Notes: generated from the letters alone by a model not told the origin. Shown: positions 1-6,064, counted from the stretch's first letter. The stretch is DNA of 7,760 bases from Nitrospirales bacterium (GCA_013817135.1 JACDDF010000084.1:1-7760); one strand, 5' to 3'. A program made the numbers and translations.

Positions 1-418
1 CCCCGACATTCACTTCCAGTAACACGGCTTGTTGAATCCCGAGCTTTTCACCCACGGCATTAATCCTCTCGGCCTGCTCCAGACTTTCCACGGAATGCAG
101 CAACGAAAAATTCCCGACAAGGTCTTTGAGTTTCCGGCGTTGCATCCGACCAATGAAGTGCCAGACCAATTCTTCTCGTGGCCCCAGAACCTCCCGTTTC
201 TCCTGAGCCTCCTGGAGCCGGTTTTCTCCAAATATTCGTACGCCGGCCCGATACGCTTCGTCTAAATTGACGGCGGGAACGGTTTTGGTCGCCGCCACCA
301 ACCGAACTCCGGAAGGATCTCGCCCGACACGAAGGGCGGCCTGCCGGATATTCTCCTTGATGATCTGAATCGTATGAGTAATGGAGTGAGTAACGTGGCC
401 ATCCTTCAACGAGCACAC
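1..418 (-). CDS. yggS: YggS/PipY/YlmE family PLP-binding homeostasis protein (5' part, cut by window edge)
   Basis: This is the N-terminal 139 residues of a YggS-family protein, a cytosolic fold-type III pyridoxal-phosphate (PLP) binder that keeps vitamin B6 and amino acid pools balanced and has no firmly known catalytic activity. Family marks are LVAATKTVP at residues 40-48, where Lys45 is the expected PLP lysine, FGENRLQEA at 63-71, WHFIGRMQRRK at 86-96, LHSVES at 107-112 and EVNVG at 135-139, where the window ends. The usual family form of the third motif is Q(S/T)NK, so RMQRRK is a small variation. The start is uncertain. An in-frame TGA lies three codons upstream of a GTG at 418, which makes this GTG the longest possible start; a TTG at 409 is the other choice, and no in-frame ATG precedes the conserved region. 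The ATG at 402 is in another frame. The gene follows pgeF after a 439-bp spacer, in the order seen for ylmD-ylmE. Family assignment is secure; the start is not. Confidence 0.93.
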   Translation of the reverse strand, partial: MCSLKDGHVTHSITHTIQIIKENIRQAALRVGRDPSGVRLVAATKTVPAVNLDEAYRAGVRIFGENRLQEAQEKREVLGPREELVWHFIGRMQRRKLKDLVGNFSLLHSVESLEQAERINAVGEKLGIQQAVLLEVNVG

Positions 419-441
419 CGATGATCATTCATTTGACTTCT

Positions 442-447
442 ATTGTA
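442..447 (-). promoter_or_regulatory. Possible -10 element upstream of yggS
   Basis: On the minus strand the hexamer TACAAT matches the sigma-70 -10 consensus at five of six positions. It would put transcription start near 435, about 17 bases before the GTG start of yggS. I see no good -35 hexamer at the proper spacing. The argument for a separate yggS promoter is mainly the long spacer after pgeF; the motif alone is weak evidence. Confidence 0.25.
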
Positions 448-612
448 AACTGGATTGCCGCTTGAGTCACGGACAGGGATAAAACGGATCATACCGAATA
501 TTGGGCTCCTCGCTCTTTCATGTGGGTCCCTAAAGGTTCGTCCCCATGGTGTCCGACGCCTGCCGTCTGGCCAAGGAAGGGTGCTCTCATCCGCTGGCGG
601 GCCTTGTGTGAG

Positions 613-632
613 TCCTTCGACAACACTCAGGA
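613..632. repeat. Short REP-like element (TCCTGAG...TCGAAGGA on the minus strand)
   Basis: The 20-bp sequence has complementary ends, TCCT and AGGA, with GA/TC able to pair further inside after a small bulge. Outside it, GAG at 610-612 and CTC at 637-639 could extend the stem. The minus-strand form CCTGAG-N-TGTCGAAGG is, from memory, the signature of very common dispersed repeats in environmental bacteria that are often mistranslated into ORFs. The pattern match is by recall only. Confidence 0.4.
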
Positions 633-668
633 TAGACTCCGCGAGTTGGTCCGCCCTCCGCAGGCTGG

Positions 669-696
669 CGTCCGTCCCCACTCATGAGGACAGACG
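669..696 (-). repeat. Inverted repeat with 9-bp stem (RNA hairpin in yggS direction)
   Basis: The arms are 669-677 and 688-696, with a 10-base loop. On the minus strand they read CGTCTGTCC and GGACGGACG, pairing at all nine positions with one G-U wobble; the plus-strand RNA would have an A-C mismatch at that place. It is not followed by a U run on the minus strand, so it is not an ordinary terminator. It is more likely a part of the repeat-like spacer or a structured leader. Confidence 0.5.
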
Positions 697-744
697 GGAC
701 GTCTATGGTTTTTGGGCCTTTGGCCGAAACAAAATGGCCTCGCC

Positions 745-764
745 TGCCGGGGCGAAACCCGGCA
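745..764 (-). repeat. Perfect 7-bp stem-loop downstream of pgeF; weak terminator candidate
   Basis: TGCCGGG at 745-751 pairs perfectly with CCCGGCA at 758-764 around a 6-base loop (TTTCGC on the minus strand). It lies about 95 bases after the pgeF stop. A T-rich stretch (ATTTTGTTT) begins about nine bases past the stem on the minus strand, which is too far for a standard rho-independent terminator. It could still help end the dcw transcript or protect its 3' end. It may equally be one half of a dispersed palindromic repeat. Confidence 0.45.
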
Positions 765-857
765 ACACAGAACATCACATTGACACGAGAATTGAGGACA
801 CCAATGCGATCCCTCATCACACGAAGGCTCGCCACTCCCCGCAAACGGGATCAATCC

Positions 858-1613
858 TTATGCGGCAGGCAGGATAATTCCACTACACATGGTCCCATTC
901 ACCTGCCCCTCCCGCCTGTAGGAATAAAAGAGATCGTCCCGACAATGCGTGCAATGGTCCACCCGTCCAATCTGAGAATCAGGAACGCCACCGGCACGGA
1001 TCTGGTGATAGATCAATTGCTTGAGGTCTAAGACTCCTTTACCTTCCTTGGTTTCCTGAAGCACACCGGGCCATGTTGGATACCGGCTTCGCAACGGGTT
1101 GAGGACCTGTTCATCCACTTCGTAACAACACGGTCCGATTGAAGGTCCGATCGCCAGATGCATGTGCTCCGGCTTCGCCCCGAATTCATCCACACAAGCC
1201 CGAATGGTTTCTGCCACGATGCCGGCCACCGCGCCTCGCCATCCGGCATGAATTGCCGCAACGACGCCCCTGGCCTTCTCGACAAGCAGCACAGGGACAC
1301 AATCCGCCGTGCGCACGACCACCAGAGTCTCAGGTTGATTGGTGACTAACGCGTCCCCTTCGGCCTGCTCTAATGCCCCCAGCCCCCTATGGGTGTGTAT
1401 GACGACCACCCGGGTACTATGGATTTGCTTGAGCGAGACGATAGCGGGAAACTCCTTCGGCCCACTCACAATGTGCCCAAGTTGGATATGGGTATGTAAC
1501 CCTGCCGGCGTACTCCGGGTCCCGAAGAAATGCCGAACGGGGATCACATGACTCGTGAATCCGTCATCGGATACTCCGGTCCCCTCTGGCAGGGGACGTT
1601 TCTCGGCGCTCAT
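858..1613 (-). CDS. pgeF: PgeF/YfiH/YlmD family zinc enzyme (peptidoglycan editing factor, DUF152/Cu-oxidase_4 type)
   Basis: This 251-residue cytosolic protein belongs to the family called polyphenol oxidase/laccase domain or PgeF. E. coli YfiH is reported to counter L-Ser taken in place of L-Ala at the MurC step, and family members have purine nucleoside phosphorylase-type activity. The three metal ligands are visible: His65 in LKQIHSTRV, Cys105 in VRTADCVPVL and His122 in AAIHAGWRGAV. Other family marks are EGDALVT at 85-91, AIGPSIGPCCYEV at 154-166, DHCTHC at 219-224 and the tail SYRREG at 231-236. Length is normal for the family. The ATG at 1613 was chosen because it lies 4 bp after the ftsZ stop and leads straight into family-like sequence; the open frame continues upstream to 1784, but that part only shadows ftsZ. 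AAGGAAGG lies about 15 bases upstream inside ftsZ, so translation is probably coupled to ftsZ. Its operon with murC fits the editing role. Confidence 0.94.
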   Translation of the reverse strand: MSAEKRPLPEGTGVSDDGFTSHVIPVRHFFGTRSTPAGLHTHIQLGHIVSGPKEFPAIVSLKQIHSTRVVVIHTHRGLGALEQAEGDALVTNQPETLVVVRTADCVPVLLVEKARGVVAAIHAGWRGAVAGIVAETIRACVDEFGAKPEHMHLAIGPSIGPCCYEVDEQVLNPLRSRYPTWPGVLQETKEGKGVLDLKQLIYHQIRAGGVPDSQIGRVDHCTHCRDDLFYSYRREGQVNGTMCSGIILPAA

Positions 1614-1617
1614 GAGA

Positions 1618-2832
1618 TTAGTTGTCGGCCTTCCTTCGTAGAAAAGTCGGCACATCCCAATCATCATCCACCAACAGGCTGGTCTTTTCAGGAACCGGCC
1701 TGGCAGTTGTCTGTCGTCGCAGATAGGTGGGCCGGTCAAGATCCTCGGATCCGTTTGAACCGTTTGAACCGTTGCTCCCCCCATTATCGGTAGGCACCGC
1801 TACCAATGCGGGCTTTTTGACAGGCTCGACTACGAGAGTCGGTTGATGTGCACTGGGAAACCGCAGGATCGACTCGGCTTGTTCGAATCCTGTGGCAATG
1901 ACCGTCACGGTCAATTCATCCCCTAGGTCGGGATTAATGACCTGGCCAACAATGATATTGGCCTGAGGATCCGCCGCTTCCCGGGCAATGTTGGACGCTT
2001 CGTTCACTTCATGCAACGTGAGGTTGGGGCCGCCCGTGATATTCAACAACAACCCTCGAGCCCCTTCCACGCTTCCATCTTCCAACAAGGGGCTGGCAAT
2101 GGCTTGCCTGGCCGCATCGCCTGCTCGCGTCGGACCCCGACCCGTTCCCATCCCCATTACCGCTCGCCCCGAATAGCCCATGACGGTTCGCACATCGGCA
2201 AAATCCACATTGACCAAACCCGGAGTGGTAATGACATCCGAAATACCTTGAATGGCCTGACGCAGAACGTCATCGGCAATTTTAAACGCCTCCACAAGCG
2301 GAGTATTTTTATCAACCATTCCAAGGAGTTTCTGGTTGGGGATGATCAAGAGAGAATCCACGTATTTTTTTAATTCACGGATTCCTTCTTCCGCAAAACT
2401 TGTCCGCCGGTTCCCTTCATATTGGAAGGGTTTGGTCACCACCCCCACCGTGAGAATTCCCAACTCTTTGGCAATTTTTGCTGCAACGGGAGCACCGCCC
2501 GTGCCCGTGCCACCTCCCATGCCTGCCGTAATAAAAACCATATCCGCGCCTTCCAGGGCCTCACGGATTTGTTGTTCACTTTCCAATGCAGATTCTTTCC
2601 CAACCTCCGGCTTGGCTCCTGCCCCCAAGCCCCGCGTTCGCTCCGGCCCCAGTTGGATTTTGTACGACGCGAGCGAACGGGCCAGCGCTTGCAGATCGGT
2701 ATTGGCCACGACAAATTCTACCCGGCTTAAGCCGGCTTCAATCATGGTGTTGACCGCGTTGCACCCGGCACCTCCGACACCCACAACTTTGATGTTAATG
2801 CCAGATTCCTCCTCCTCAGACAGTGAAAACAT
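1618..2832 (-). CDS. ftsZ: Cell division protein FtsZ
   Basis: This is the tubulin-like GTPase (404 residues) that polymerises into the cytoplasmic Z ring. The N-terminal nucleotide site has [12 protein letters not shown] at 16-27, ANTD at 43-46 and the tubulin signature GMGGGTGTG at 104-112. The T7 loop NVDFADVR spans 208-215 with Asp210 and Asp213, which complete the GTPase site of the next subunit. The core ends near residue 325. A linker of about 65 residues follows, with a [12 protein letters not shown] stretch at 351-362. The C-terminal conserved peptide is [11 protein letters not shown] at 391-401; a similar [11 protein letters not shown] occurs at 364-374. The ATG at 2832 was chosen over the upstream frame limit at 2877 because AAAGGAGGA sits six bases before it and the family-like sequence begins there. 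The gene follows ftsA after 112 bp and is 4 bp from pgeF. Identification is certain. Confidence 0.99.
   Translation of the reverse strand: MFSLSEEEESGINIKVVGVGGAGCNAVNTMIEAGLSRVEFVVANTDLQALARSLASYKIQLGPERTRGLGAGAKPEVGKESALESEQQIREALEGADMVFITAGMGGGTGTGGAPVAAKIAKELGILTVGVVTKPFQYEGNRRTSFAEEGIRELKKYVDSLLIIPNQKLLGMVDKNTPLVEAFKIADDVLRQAIQGISDVITTPGLVNVDFADVRTVMGYSGRAVMGMGTGRGPTRAGDAARQAIASPLLEDGSVEGARGLLLNITGGPNLTLHEVNEASNIAREAADPQANIIVGQVINPDLGDELTVTVIATGFEQAESILRFPSAHQPTLVVEPVKKPALVAVPTDNGGSNGSNGSNGSEDLDRPTYLRRQTTARPVPEKTSLLVDDDWDVPTFLRRKADN
1751..1773. repeat. 9-bp tandem repeat in the ftsZ linker region
   Basis: CCGTTTGAA occurs twice in direct succession (1751-1759 and 1760-1768) and a third copy is started at 1769-1773. 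On the coding strand it encodes repeated Asn-Gly-Ser in the FtsZ linker. Because the unit is a multiple of three, copy-number change by slippage would lengthen or shorten the linker without breaking the frame. Confidence 0.8.
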
Positions 2833-2837
2833 ACGAC

Positions 2838-2848
2838 TCCTCCTTTCT
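2838..2848 (-). promoter_or_regulatory. Strong Shine-Dalgarno sequence of ftsZ
   Basis: AGAAAGGAGGA on the minus strand, with GGAGG six bases before the ATG at 2832, is a near-perfect anti-16S match and decides the ftsZ start. An identical 11-base copy lies at 2925-2935. A strong site here agrees with the need for much more FtsZ than FtsA or FtsQ. Confidence 0.85.
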
Positions 2849-2875
2849 ACCACTCCCCTGATAGCCCGTGGGGAC

Positions 2876-2895
2876 ATTTGATTAATGACTCAAAT
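2876..2895. repeat. Perfect dyad ATTTGA-N8-TCAAAT in the ftsA-ftsZ gap
   Basis: The arms 2876-2881 and 2890-2895 are exact inverted copies around an 8-base AT-rich centre. The dyad lies about 44 bases upstream of the ftsZ start codon. It could be an operator or a weak RNA hairpin. No protein partner can be inferred from the sequence, and a 6-bp AT-rich dyad can occur by chance. Confidence 0.35.
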
Positions 2896-2922
2896 TGGCT
2901 CGCGAAGCAGGCACGGATACAT
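2890..2922 (-). CDS. Possible ten-codon leader ORF between ftsA and ftsZ
   Basis: AAAGGAGG is followed three bases later by an ATG at 2922, opening a ten-residue frame (MYPCLLREPI) that ends at TGA 2890-2892. The spacing is short for a good start. A GTG at 2914, eleven bases from the same Shine-Dalgarno sequence, opens another ten-residue frame (GTG read as Met, then PASRANLSH) ending at TAA 2882-2884. The ORF matches nothing I know. It could be a leader peptide that loads ribosomes ahead of ftsZ, or the Shine-Dalgarno sequence may have arisen by local duplication and have no product. The evidence is only the site and its position. Confidence 0.22.
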   Translation of the reverse strand: MYPCLLREPI

Positions 2923-2924
2923 GA

Positions 2925-2935
2925 TCCTCCTTTCT
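2925..2935 (-). repeat. Second copy of the AGAAAGGAGGA element
   Basis: This 11-base sequence is identical to the ftsZ ribosome-binding segment at 2838-2848 and sits ten bases past the ftsA stop codon. It may be a standby ribosome site or the ribosome site of the small ORF at 2890-2922. Confidence 0.6.
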
Positions 2936-2937
2936 TG

Positions 2938-2961
2938 TCATGAATTAAAAAAAGTTCATGA
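2938..2961 (-). repeat. Hairpin across the ftsA stop codon
   Basis: TCATGAA at 2938-2944 pairs perfectly with TTCATGA at 2955-2961, with a 10-base loop containing seven T residues (minus strand) and the ftsA TAA stop. The stem is only 7 bp and AT-rich. The T run is in the loop and not after the stem, so it does not look like a terminator. Confidence 0.4.
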
Positions 2962-4198
2962 TCCATCCCTTCATTTTACCGACCATCCCACCGGCCCAAC
3001 GCCCGGATTTTTTGCCTTTGCCGGCTCCTGGTCCCACTAGTTCAAACTCATTTTCGTGACTCACCGAATGGACGATGAGGCCCACAGCGGTGGAGTAGCT
3101 CGGGTTACTCACTATTTCCCGCAGACCTTCCACTCCAATTGGCCTACCTAACCGCACCGAAAGATTGAGCACGTGTTCCGCCACCTCGGCCATGCCCGGA
3201 AGCAGGGAGGTCCCGCCCGTCAATACGCCCCCGGCCACCAACATGCCGTCATACCCGGCACGACGGATTTCGCGAAGCACGAGTTCGAACATTTCTTCCA
3301 CCCGTGGAGAAAGTATTTGGGCCACTAACGCTCGAGGCATGGCCCGCGGCGGCCGTCCTCCGACACTCGGCACTTCGATGCCTTCGTCCTCATTCACAAA
3401 GAGACTGCTGGCCACTCCATATTTCAATTTAATTTTTTCGGCCTCCTCCGGCGCGGTTTTCAAGCCCATCGCCAAATCCCCGGTGAGATGGCTCCCCCCA
3501 ATGGGAAGGACCGCCGAGTGCCTGATACATCCCTCGACAAAAATCGCAATATCGGTGGTTCCTCCCCCGATGTCCACCATCACGACCCCCAGGTCTTTCT
3601 CTTCAGGTGTCAGCACAGCAGCGCTGGAGGCTAACGGTTGCAACACAATATCGACGACATCCAATCCCGCCCGGCTGACACACCGGATAAGATTTTGCGC
3701 TGAGGTCACCGCTCCCGTCACAATATGCACATCGACTTCCAAGCGCGATCCCGCAATGCCTAATGGATCGCGAATCCCCTCCTGATCATCCACAATAAAT
3801 TCTCGAGGAAGCACATGGAGAATTTGGCGGTCCGGAGCCGGCACGGCACAGGCTCGAGCGGTATCAACAGCACGCCGGACATCCGCCTTGGTCACTTCCC
3901 GTTTTTTCAGAGCCACCACGCCCTGCGCGCTTTCACTCCCGATATGGCTTCCTGCAATCCCCGTATACACGGAATTGATTTGGACCGCCGACATCAATTC
4001 TGCTTCCTCCACGGCCCGCTTGATGGACTCCACCGTACTTTCCATGTTGACGACCATGCCTTTTCTCAACCCGTTCGAACGATGGGAGCCCACCCCGATC
4101 ACATGAATGGAGCGATCATCCTGGATCTCCCCCACCACTGCGCAAATTTTTGTGGTTCCGATGTCCAGTCCCACGACGATGTGTTCTTTTTTGGTCAT
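2945..4198 (-). CDS. ftsA: Cell division protein FtsA
   Basis: FtsA (417 residues) is the actin-like ATPase that anchors FtsZ filaments to the inner membrane and recruits later division proteins. Phosphate-1 motif LDIGTTK is at 11-17, phosphate-2 motif VDIGGGTTDIAIF at 208-220, and the adenosine motif AGGVLTGGTSLLPG at 322-335. The FtsA-specific 1C subdomain lies between about residues 83 and 165 in place of actin subdomain 1B. After a Gly/Lys-rich hinge near 390-398, the tail GRWAGGMVGKMKGWIMNFF at 399-417 is an amphipathic membrane-targeting helix with Trp, Met and Phe on one face and Lys/Arg on the other. Length is normal. The ATG at 4198 lies 3 bp after the ftsQ stop, with TAGGA just upstream, so ftsQ-ftsA translation is probably coupled. 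Identification is certain. Confidence 0.99.
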   Translation of the reverse strand: MTKKEHIVVGLDIGTTKICAVVGEIQDDRSIHVIGVGSHRSNGLRKGMVVNMESTVESIKRAVEEAELMSAVQINSVYTGIAGSHIGSESAQGVVALKKREVTKADVRRAVDTARACAVPAPDRQILHVLPREFIVDDQEGIRDPLGIAGSRLEVDVHIVTGAVTSAQNLIRCVSRAGLDVVDIVLQPLASSAAVLTPEEKDLGVVMVDIGGGTTDIAIFVEGCIRHSAVLPIGGSHLTGDLAMGLKTAPEEAEKIKLKYGVASSLFVNEDEGIEVPSVGGRPPRAMPRALVAQILSPRVEEMFELVLREIRRAGYDGMLVAGGVLTGGTSLLPGMAEVAEHVLNLSVRLGRPIGVEGLREIVSNPSYSTAVGLIVHSVSHENEFELVGPGAGKGKKSGRWAGGMVGKMKGWIMNFF

Positions 4199-4201
4199 GT
4201 C

Positions 4202-5023
4202 CTATAGTGTCCTCTTGCGAAAAATGACTTTTTGAGCAAATCGCAAATCCACCTCTTGCGACCGACCTTCAATTTTATCCTTCACGGTGGGATACAACAC
4301 CAAAAATCGTTGCCACTGGTCCTCTACCTCACGCCCGAATTGGAACCGGACATTGGGAAGATCCACGATCGTCGTATGAGGTTGAGACACATCAATCCGG
4401 GGTCTGCCAGAAAACTGCTGAGACAGCAATTCAGCAATGTGAATGCCCTGCTTGGCGCGTCGATGGCCTTCGGCTTCATGCTGGGTCATAAATTTCGAGG
4501 TCACCCCATCAACAATGGGCAATGTCGTTCCCTCCGGCGCCTTCCCCTTCGGCAACAGATATCCTTCGGCATCCAGAAAATAGGGTTCGGTTGGTGATCC
4601 AAACACCGCGGCAGGCTGACGCTCAGCCACCTGGATTACCAGGGAATGGGGAAACACCCGTTCAAAGGCGACCGATTCAACCCAAGGATGCGAATCCAAC
4701 CGGGTCGCGAGCAACTCCGGATCCACAGAAAACAAACTGGTCTGTGGCGGCAAGTCCAGCCTCGTCAGAACTTCATCGCGCGTGACTCGATCCAAACCCA
4801 CAACCGTAATCTGTTGGATTTCCGTCCACTCATCCGCCCACCGGATCACCTGTCGTCCTCCCACCACCACCACCACGATGAGACAGGCCAGGACCCCTCC
4901 GATCACGACACGCCGGACCTTCAATGCTGTCGATGGGGTTTTCGCTTTCCCCGGTCCTCCGGCTTTTTTGAGTGGCCGGTTTTTTCGAGGCCGGTTCGCG
5001 TTCAAAGATTCTCTCGATATCAT
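4202..5023 (-). CDS. ftsQ: Cell division protein FtsQ (POTRA-domain, single-pass membrane protein)
   Basis: FtsQ (273 residues) is a type II membrane protein of the divisome; with FtsB and FtsL it links the Z ring to septal peptidoglycan synthesis. A basic cytoplasmic tail (residues 1-38, rich in Lys/Arg/Pro) is followed by one membrane segment at about 39-56 (VVIGGVLACLIVVVVVGG). The POTRA domain begins near ITVVGLDRVTRDEVL at 72-86 and runs to about 137, with HPWVESVAFERVFPHSLVI at 112-130, a typical FtsQ block. The C-terminal beta domain follows, with YFLDAEGYLL at 148-157. The ATG at 5023 overlaps the ddl stop as ATGA, and AAGGAAA lies about ten bases upstream inside ddl, so coupling with ddl is likely. 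The family diverges fast, but domain order and neighbours make the call firm. Confidence 0.96.
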   Translation of the reverse strand: MISRESLNANRPRKNRPLKKAGGPGKAKTPSTALKVRRVVIGGVLACLIVVVVVGGRQVIRWADEWTEIQQITVVGLDRVTRDEVLTRLDLPPQTSLFSVDPELLATRLDSHPWVESVAFERVFPHSLVIQVAERQPAAVFGSPTEPYFLDAEGYLLPKGKAPEGTTLPIVDGVTSKFMTQHEAEGHRRAKQGIHIAELLSQQFSGRPRIDVSQPHTTIVDLPNVRFQFGREVEDQWQRFLVLYPTVKDKIEGRSQEVDLRFAQKVIFRKRTL

Positions 5024-5988
5024 GACGCAGATTTCCTTGTCGTCCTGACTTTCCTGGGAGACGGGATCATCTTCTTCAGAAGGGCGTCACGCAATATCCG
5101 TTCAACCAGATCATCATAGTCCCACCCAATCTGTGCCGCTGCCATGGGAAGTAAACTCCGTTCAGTCATGCCGGGGATGGTATTCAACTCGAGGATATAC
5201 GGACGTCCGTTGGTATGAATGCGAAAATCGACTCGAGCGGCCCCACGGCATCCTAATGCCTGATAGGCACGAAGGCTGTATTCACGAAGAGCGGTTTCCA
5301 GTTTTGATGAAAGGGAAGCCGGACACACATAACGCGTTGAAGCAATTCCATATTTGGCCGTAAAATCGTAAAATCCCCCAGGCACAATGATTTCCACGCC
5401 GGGTAACACCTCGTTGCCAAAGACGCCCACCGCCACTTCCCGACCGGGAATATATTTTTCCACCACCGCCTGCTCTCCATATCGATAGGCTTCTTGCAAG
5501 GCCTGCTTCCATTGAGATGACTTGCGAACGATCGAGACACCAAACGTGGACCCCTCCGCACAAGGCTTCACGACAACAGGCAAACCTAAGCTGGCAGGTG
5601 GACGAACCGGGATCATTTTGCCGGATAAAGTCATACCTCGCGGGACGGGTACCTTGGCGGCCTGAAGGACCACCCGCGTCAATCCCTTATCCATGCAGAC
5701 GGCACTCGCACTCACCCCCGATCCGGTGTACGGCATCTTCATCACTTCCAACATCCCTTGAACCGTGCCATCCTCCCCTCCCGGTCCATGCAAGGCGAGG
5801 AAGGCGACCGAAATTTTCTTAGCCCGGATCTGATGCGGCAATGAGGCATCAACTTCAATGGGGATCACCGTATATCCACGTCGTTTCAACGCATCACAGA
5901 TCGAACGCCCGGTCTTGAGCGAAATCTCTCTTTCCGCTGAAGATCCACCCATCAGCACACCGATTCGCAAAGATTTCTGTGTCATCAT
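5020..5988 (-). CDS. ddl: D-alanine--D-alanine ligase
   Basis: This ATP-grasp enzyme (322 residues) joins two D-Ala to make the dipeptide that MurF adds to the peptidoglycan precursor. Visible marks are LMGGSSAEREISL at 12-24 with the conserved Glu20, HGPGGEDG at 67-74, YTGSGVSASA at 87-96, MDKG at 99-102, VVVKPCAEGSTFGVS at 138-152 with ATP-binding Lys141, EKYIPGREVAVGV at 177-189, the omega-loop FYDFTAKY at 206-213, whose final Tyr is the residue of D-Ala-D-Ala rather than D-Ala-D-Lac ligases, and the metal site ELNTIPGMTERS at 267-278. The frame is open back to 6111 inside murB. I chose the ATG at 5988; the adjacent ATG at 5985 is equally possible, and AGGGA and AAGGTG lie just upstream. 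The gene lies 76 bp after murB and overlaps ftsQ by 4 bases. Identification is certain; the start is good to a few codons. Confidence 0.97.
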   Translation of the reverse strand: MMTQKSLRIGVLMGGSSAEREISLKTGRSICDALKRRGYTVIPIEVDASLPHQIRAKKISVAFLALHGPGGEDGTVQGMLEVMKMPYTGSGVSASAVCMDKGLTRVVLQAAKVPVPRGMTLSGKMIPVRPPASLGLPVVVKPCAEGSTFGVSIVRKSSQWKQALQEAYRYGEQAVVEKYIPGREVAVGVFGNEVLPGVEIIVPGGFYDFTAKYGIASTRYVCPASLSSKLETALREYSLRAYQALGCRGAARVDFRIHTNGRPYILELNTIPGMTERSLLPMAAAQIGWDYDDLVERILRDALLKKMIPSPRKVRTTRKSAS

Positions 5989-6064
5989 TCCCTGTTTTTT
6001 CACCTTGTGATAAGCCTTCCACTCTGACTGAATCGCTTCTTCACCACCATCAAGTCTGGCATCG

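Larger units (their letters stand above)
419..857. other. Non-coding spacer between pgeF and yggS with several inverted repeats
   Basis: This 439-bp stretch separates the pgeF stop from the yggS start. Open frames exist on both strands, but their translations are low in hydrophobic periodicity, rich in Arg, Pro, Gly and Ser, match no family I recognise, and have no Shine-Dalgarno sequence of note. The stretch contains three inverted repeats (613-632, 669-696 and 745-764) and a GGCC-TTT-GGCC dyad near 717-725. From memory, the minus-strand text around the 745-764 stem followed by TTTTGTTTCGGCCAAAGG, and the CCTGAG...TCGAAGG text, resemble repeated intergenic elements scattered through many environmental bacterial genomes. 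This is inference, because a single window cannot show genomic copy number. Confidence 0.6.

Noticed and set aside
60..428. Minus-strand open frame with an ATG at 428 over the yggS region
   Set aside because: It is a frame-shifted shadow; the yggS frame carries all family motifs and this one has none.
406..681. Minus-strand open frame of 91 codons overlapping the yggS start
   Set aside because: It overlaps the yggS start in another frame, shows no family features, and contains the translated REP-like text; no Shine-Dalgarno sequence supports it.
745..764. Calling the 7-bp stem a rho-independent terminator of the dcw operon
   Set aside because: The T-rich stretch starts about nine bases after the stem and is broken by G, so the terminator form is not met; kept only as an inverted repeat.
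587..854. Two overlapping minus-strand open frames after pgeF (587-844 and 627-854)
   Set aside because: They share the hairpin-rich spacer in two frames, are rich in Arg and Cys, and match nothing I recognise; probably chance frames.
455..877. Plus-strand open frame of 140 codons in the pgeF-yggS spacer
   Set aside because: It overlaps the end of pgeF, has no recognisable motif or good ribosome site, and its composition looks like translated palindromic repeat sequence.
1614..1784. Longer pgeF with an N-terminal extension starting at 1784
   Set aside because: The extra 57 codons lie fully inside ftsZ in another frame and are not family-like; ATG 1613 directly after the ftsZ stop is better.
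2336..2881. Long plus-strand open frame (181 codons) opposite ftsZ
   Set aside because: It is antisense to a certain ftsZ gene; its Ser/Pro/Ala-rich translation is typical of a shadow of a GC-rich coding strand.
3165..3785. Long plus-strand open frame (206 codons) opposite ftsA
   Set aside because: It is antisense to ftsA, with Ser/Thr/Pro-rich low-complexity translation and no domain.
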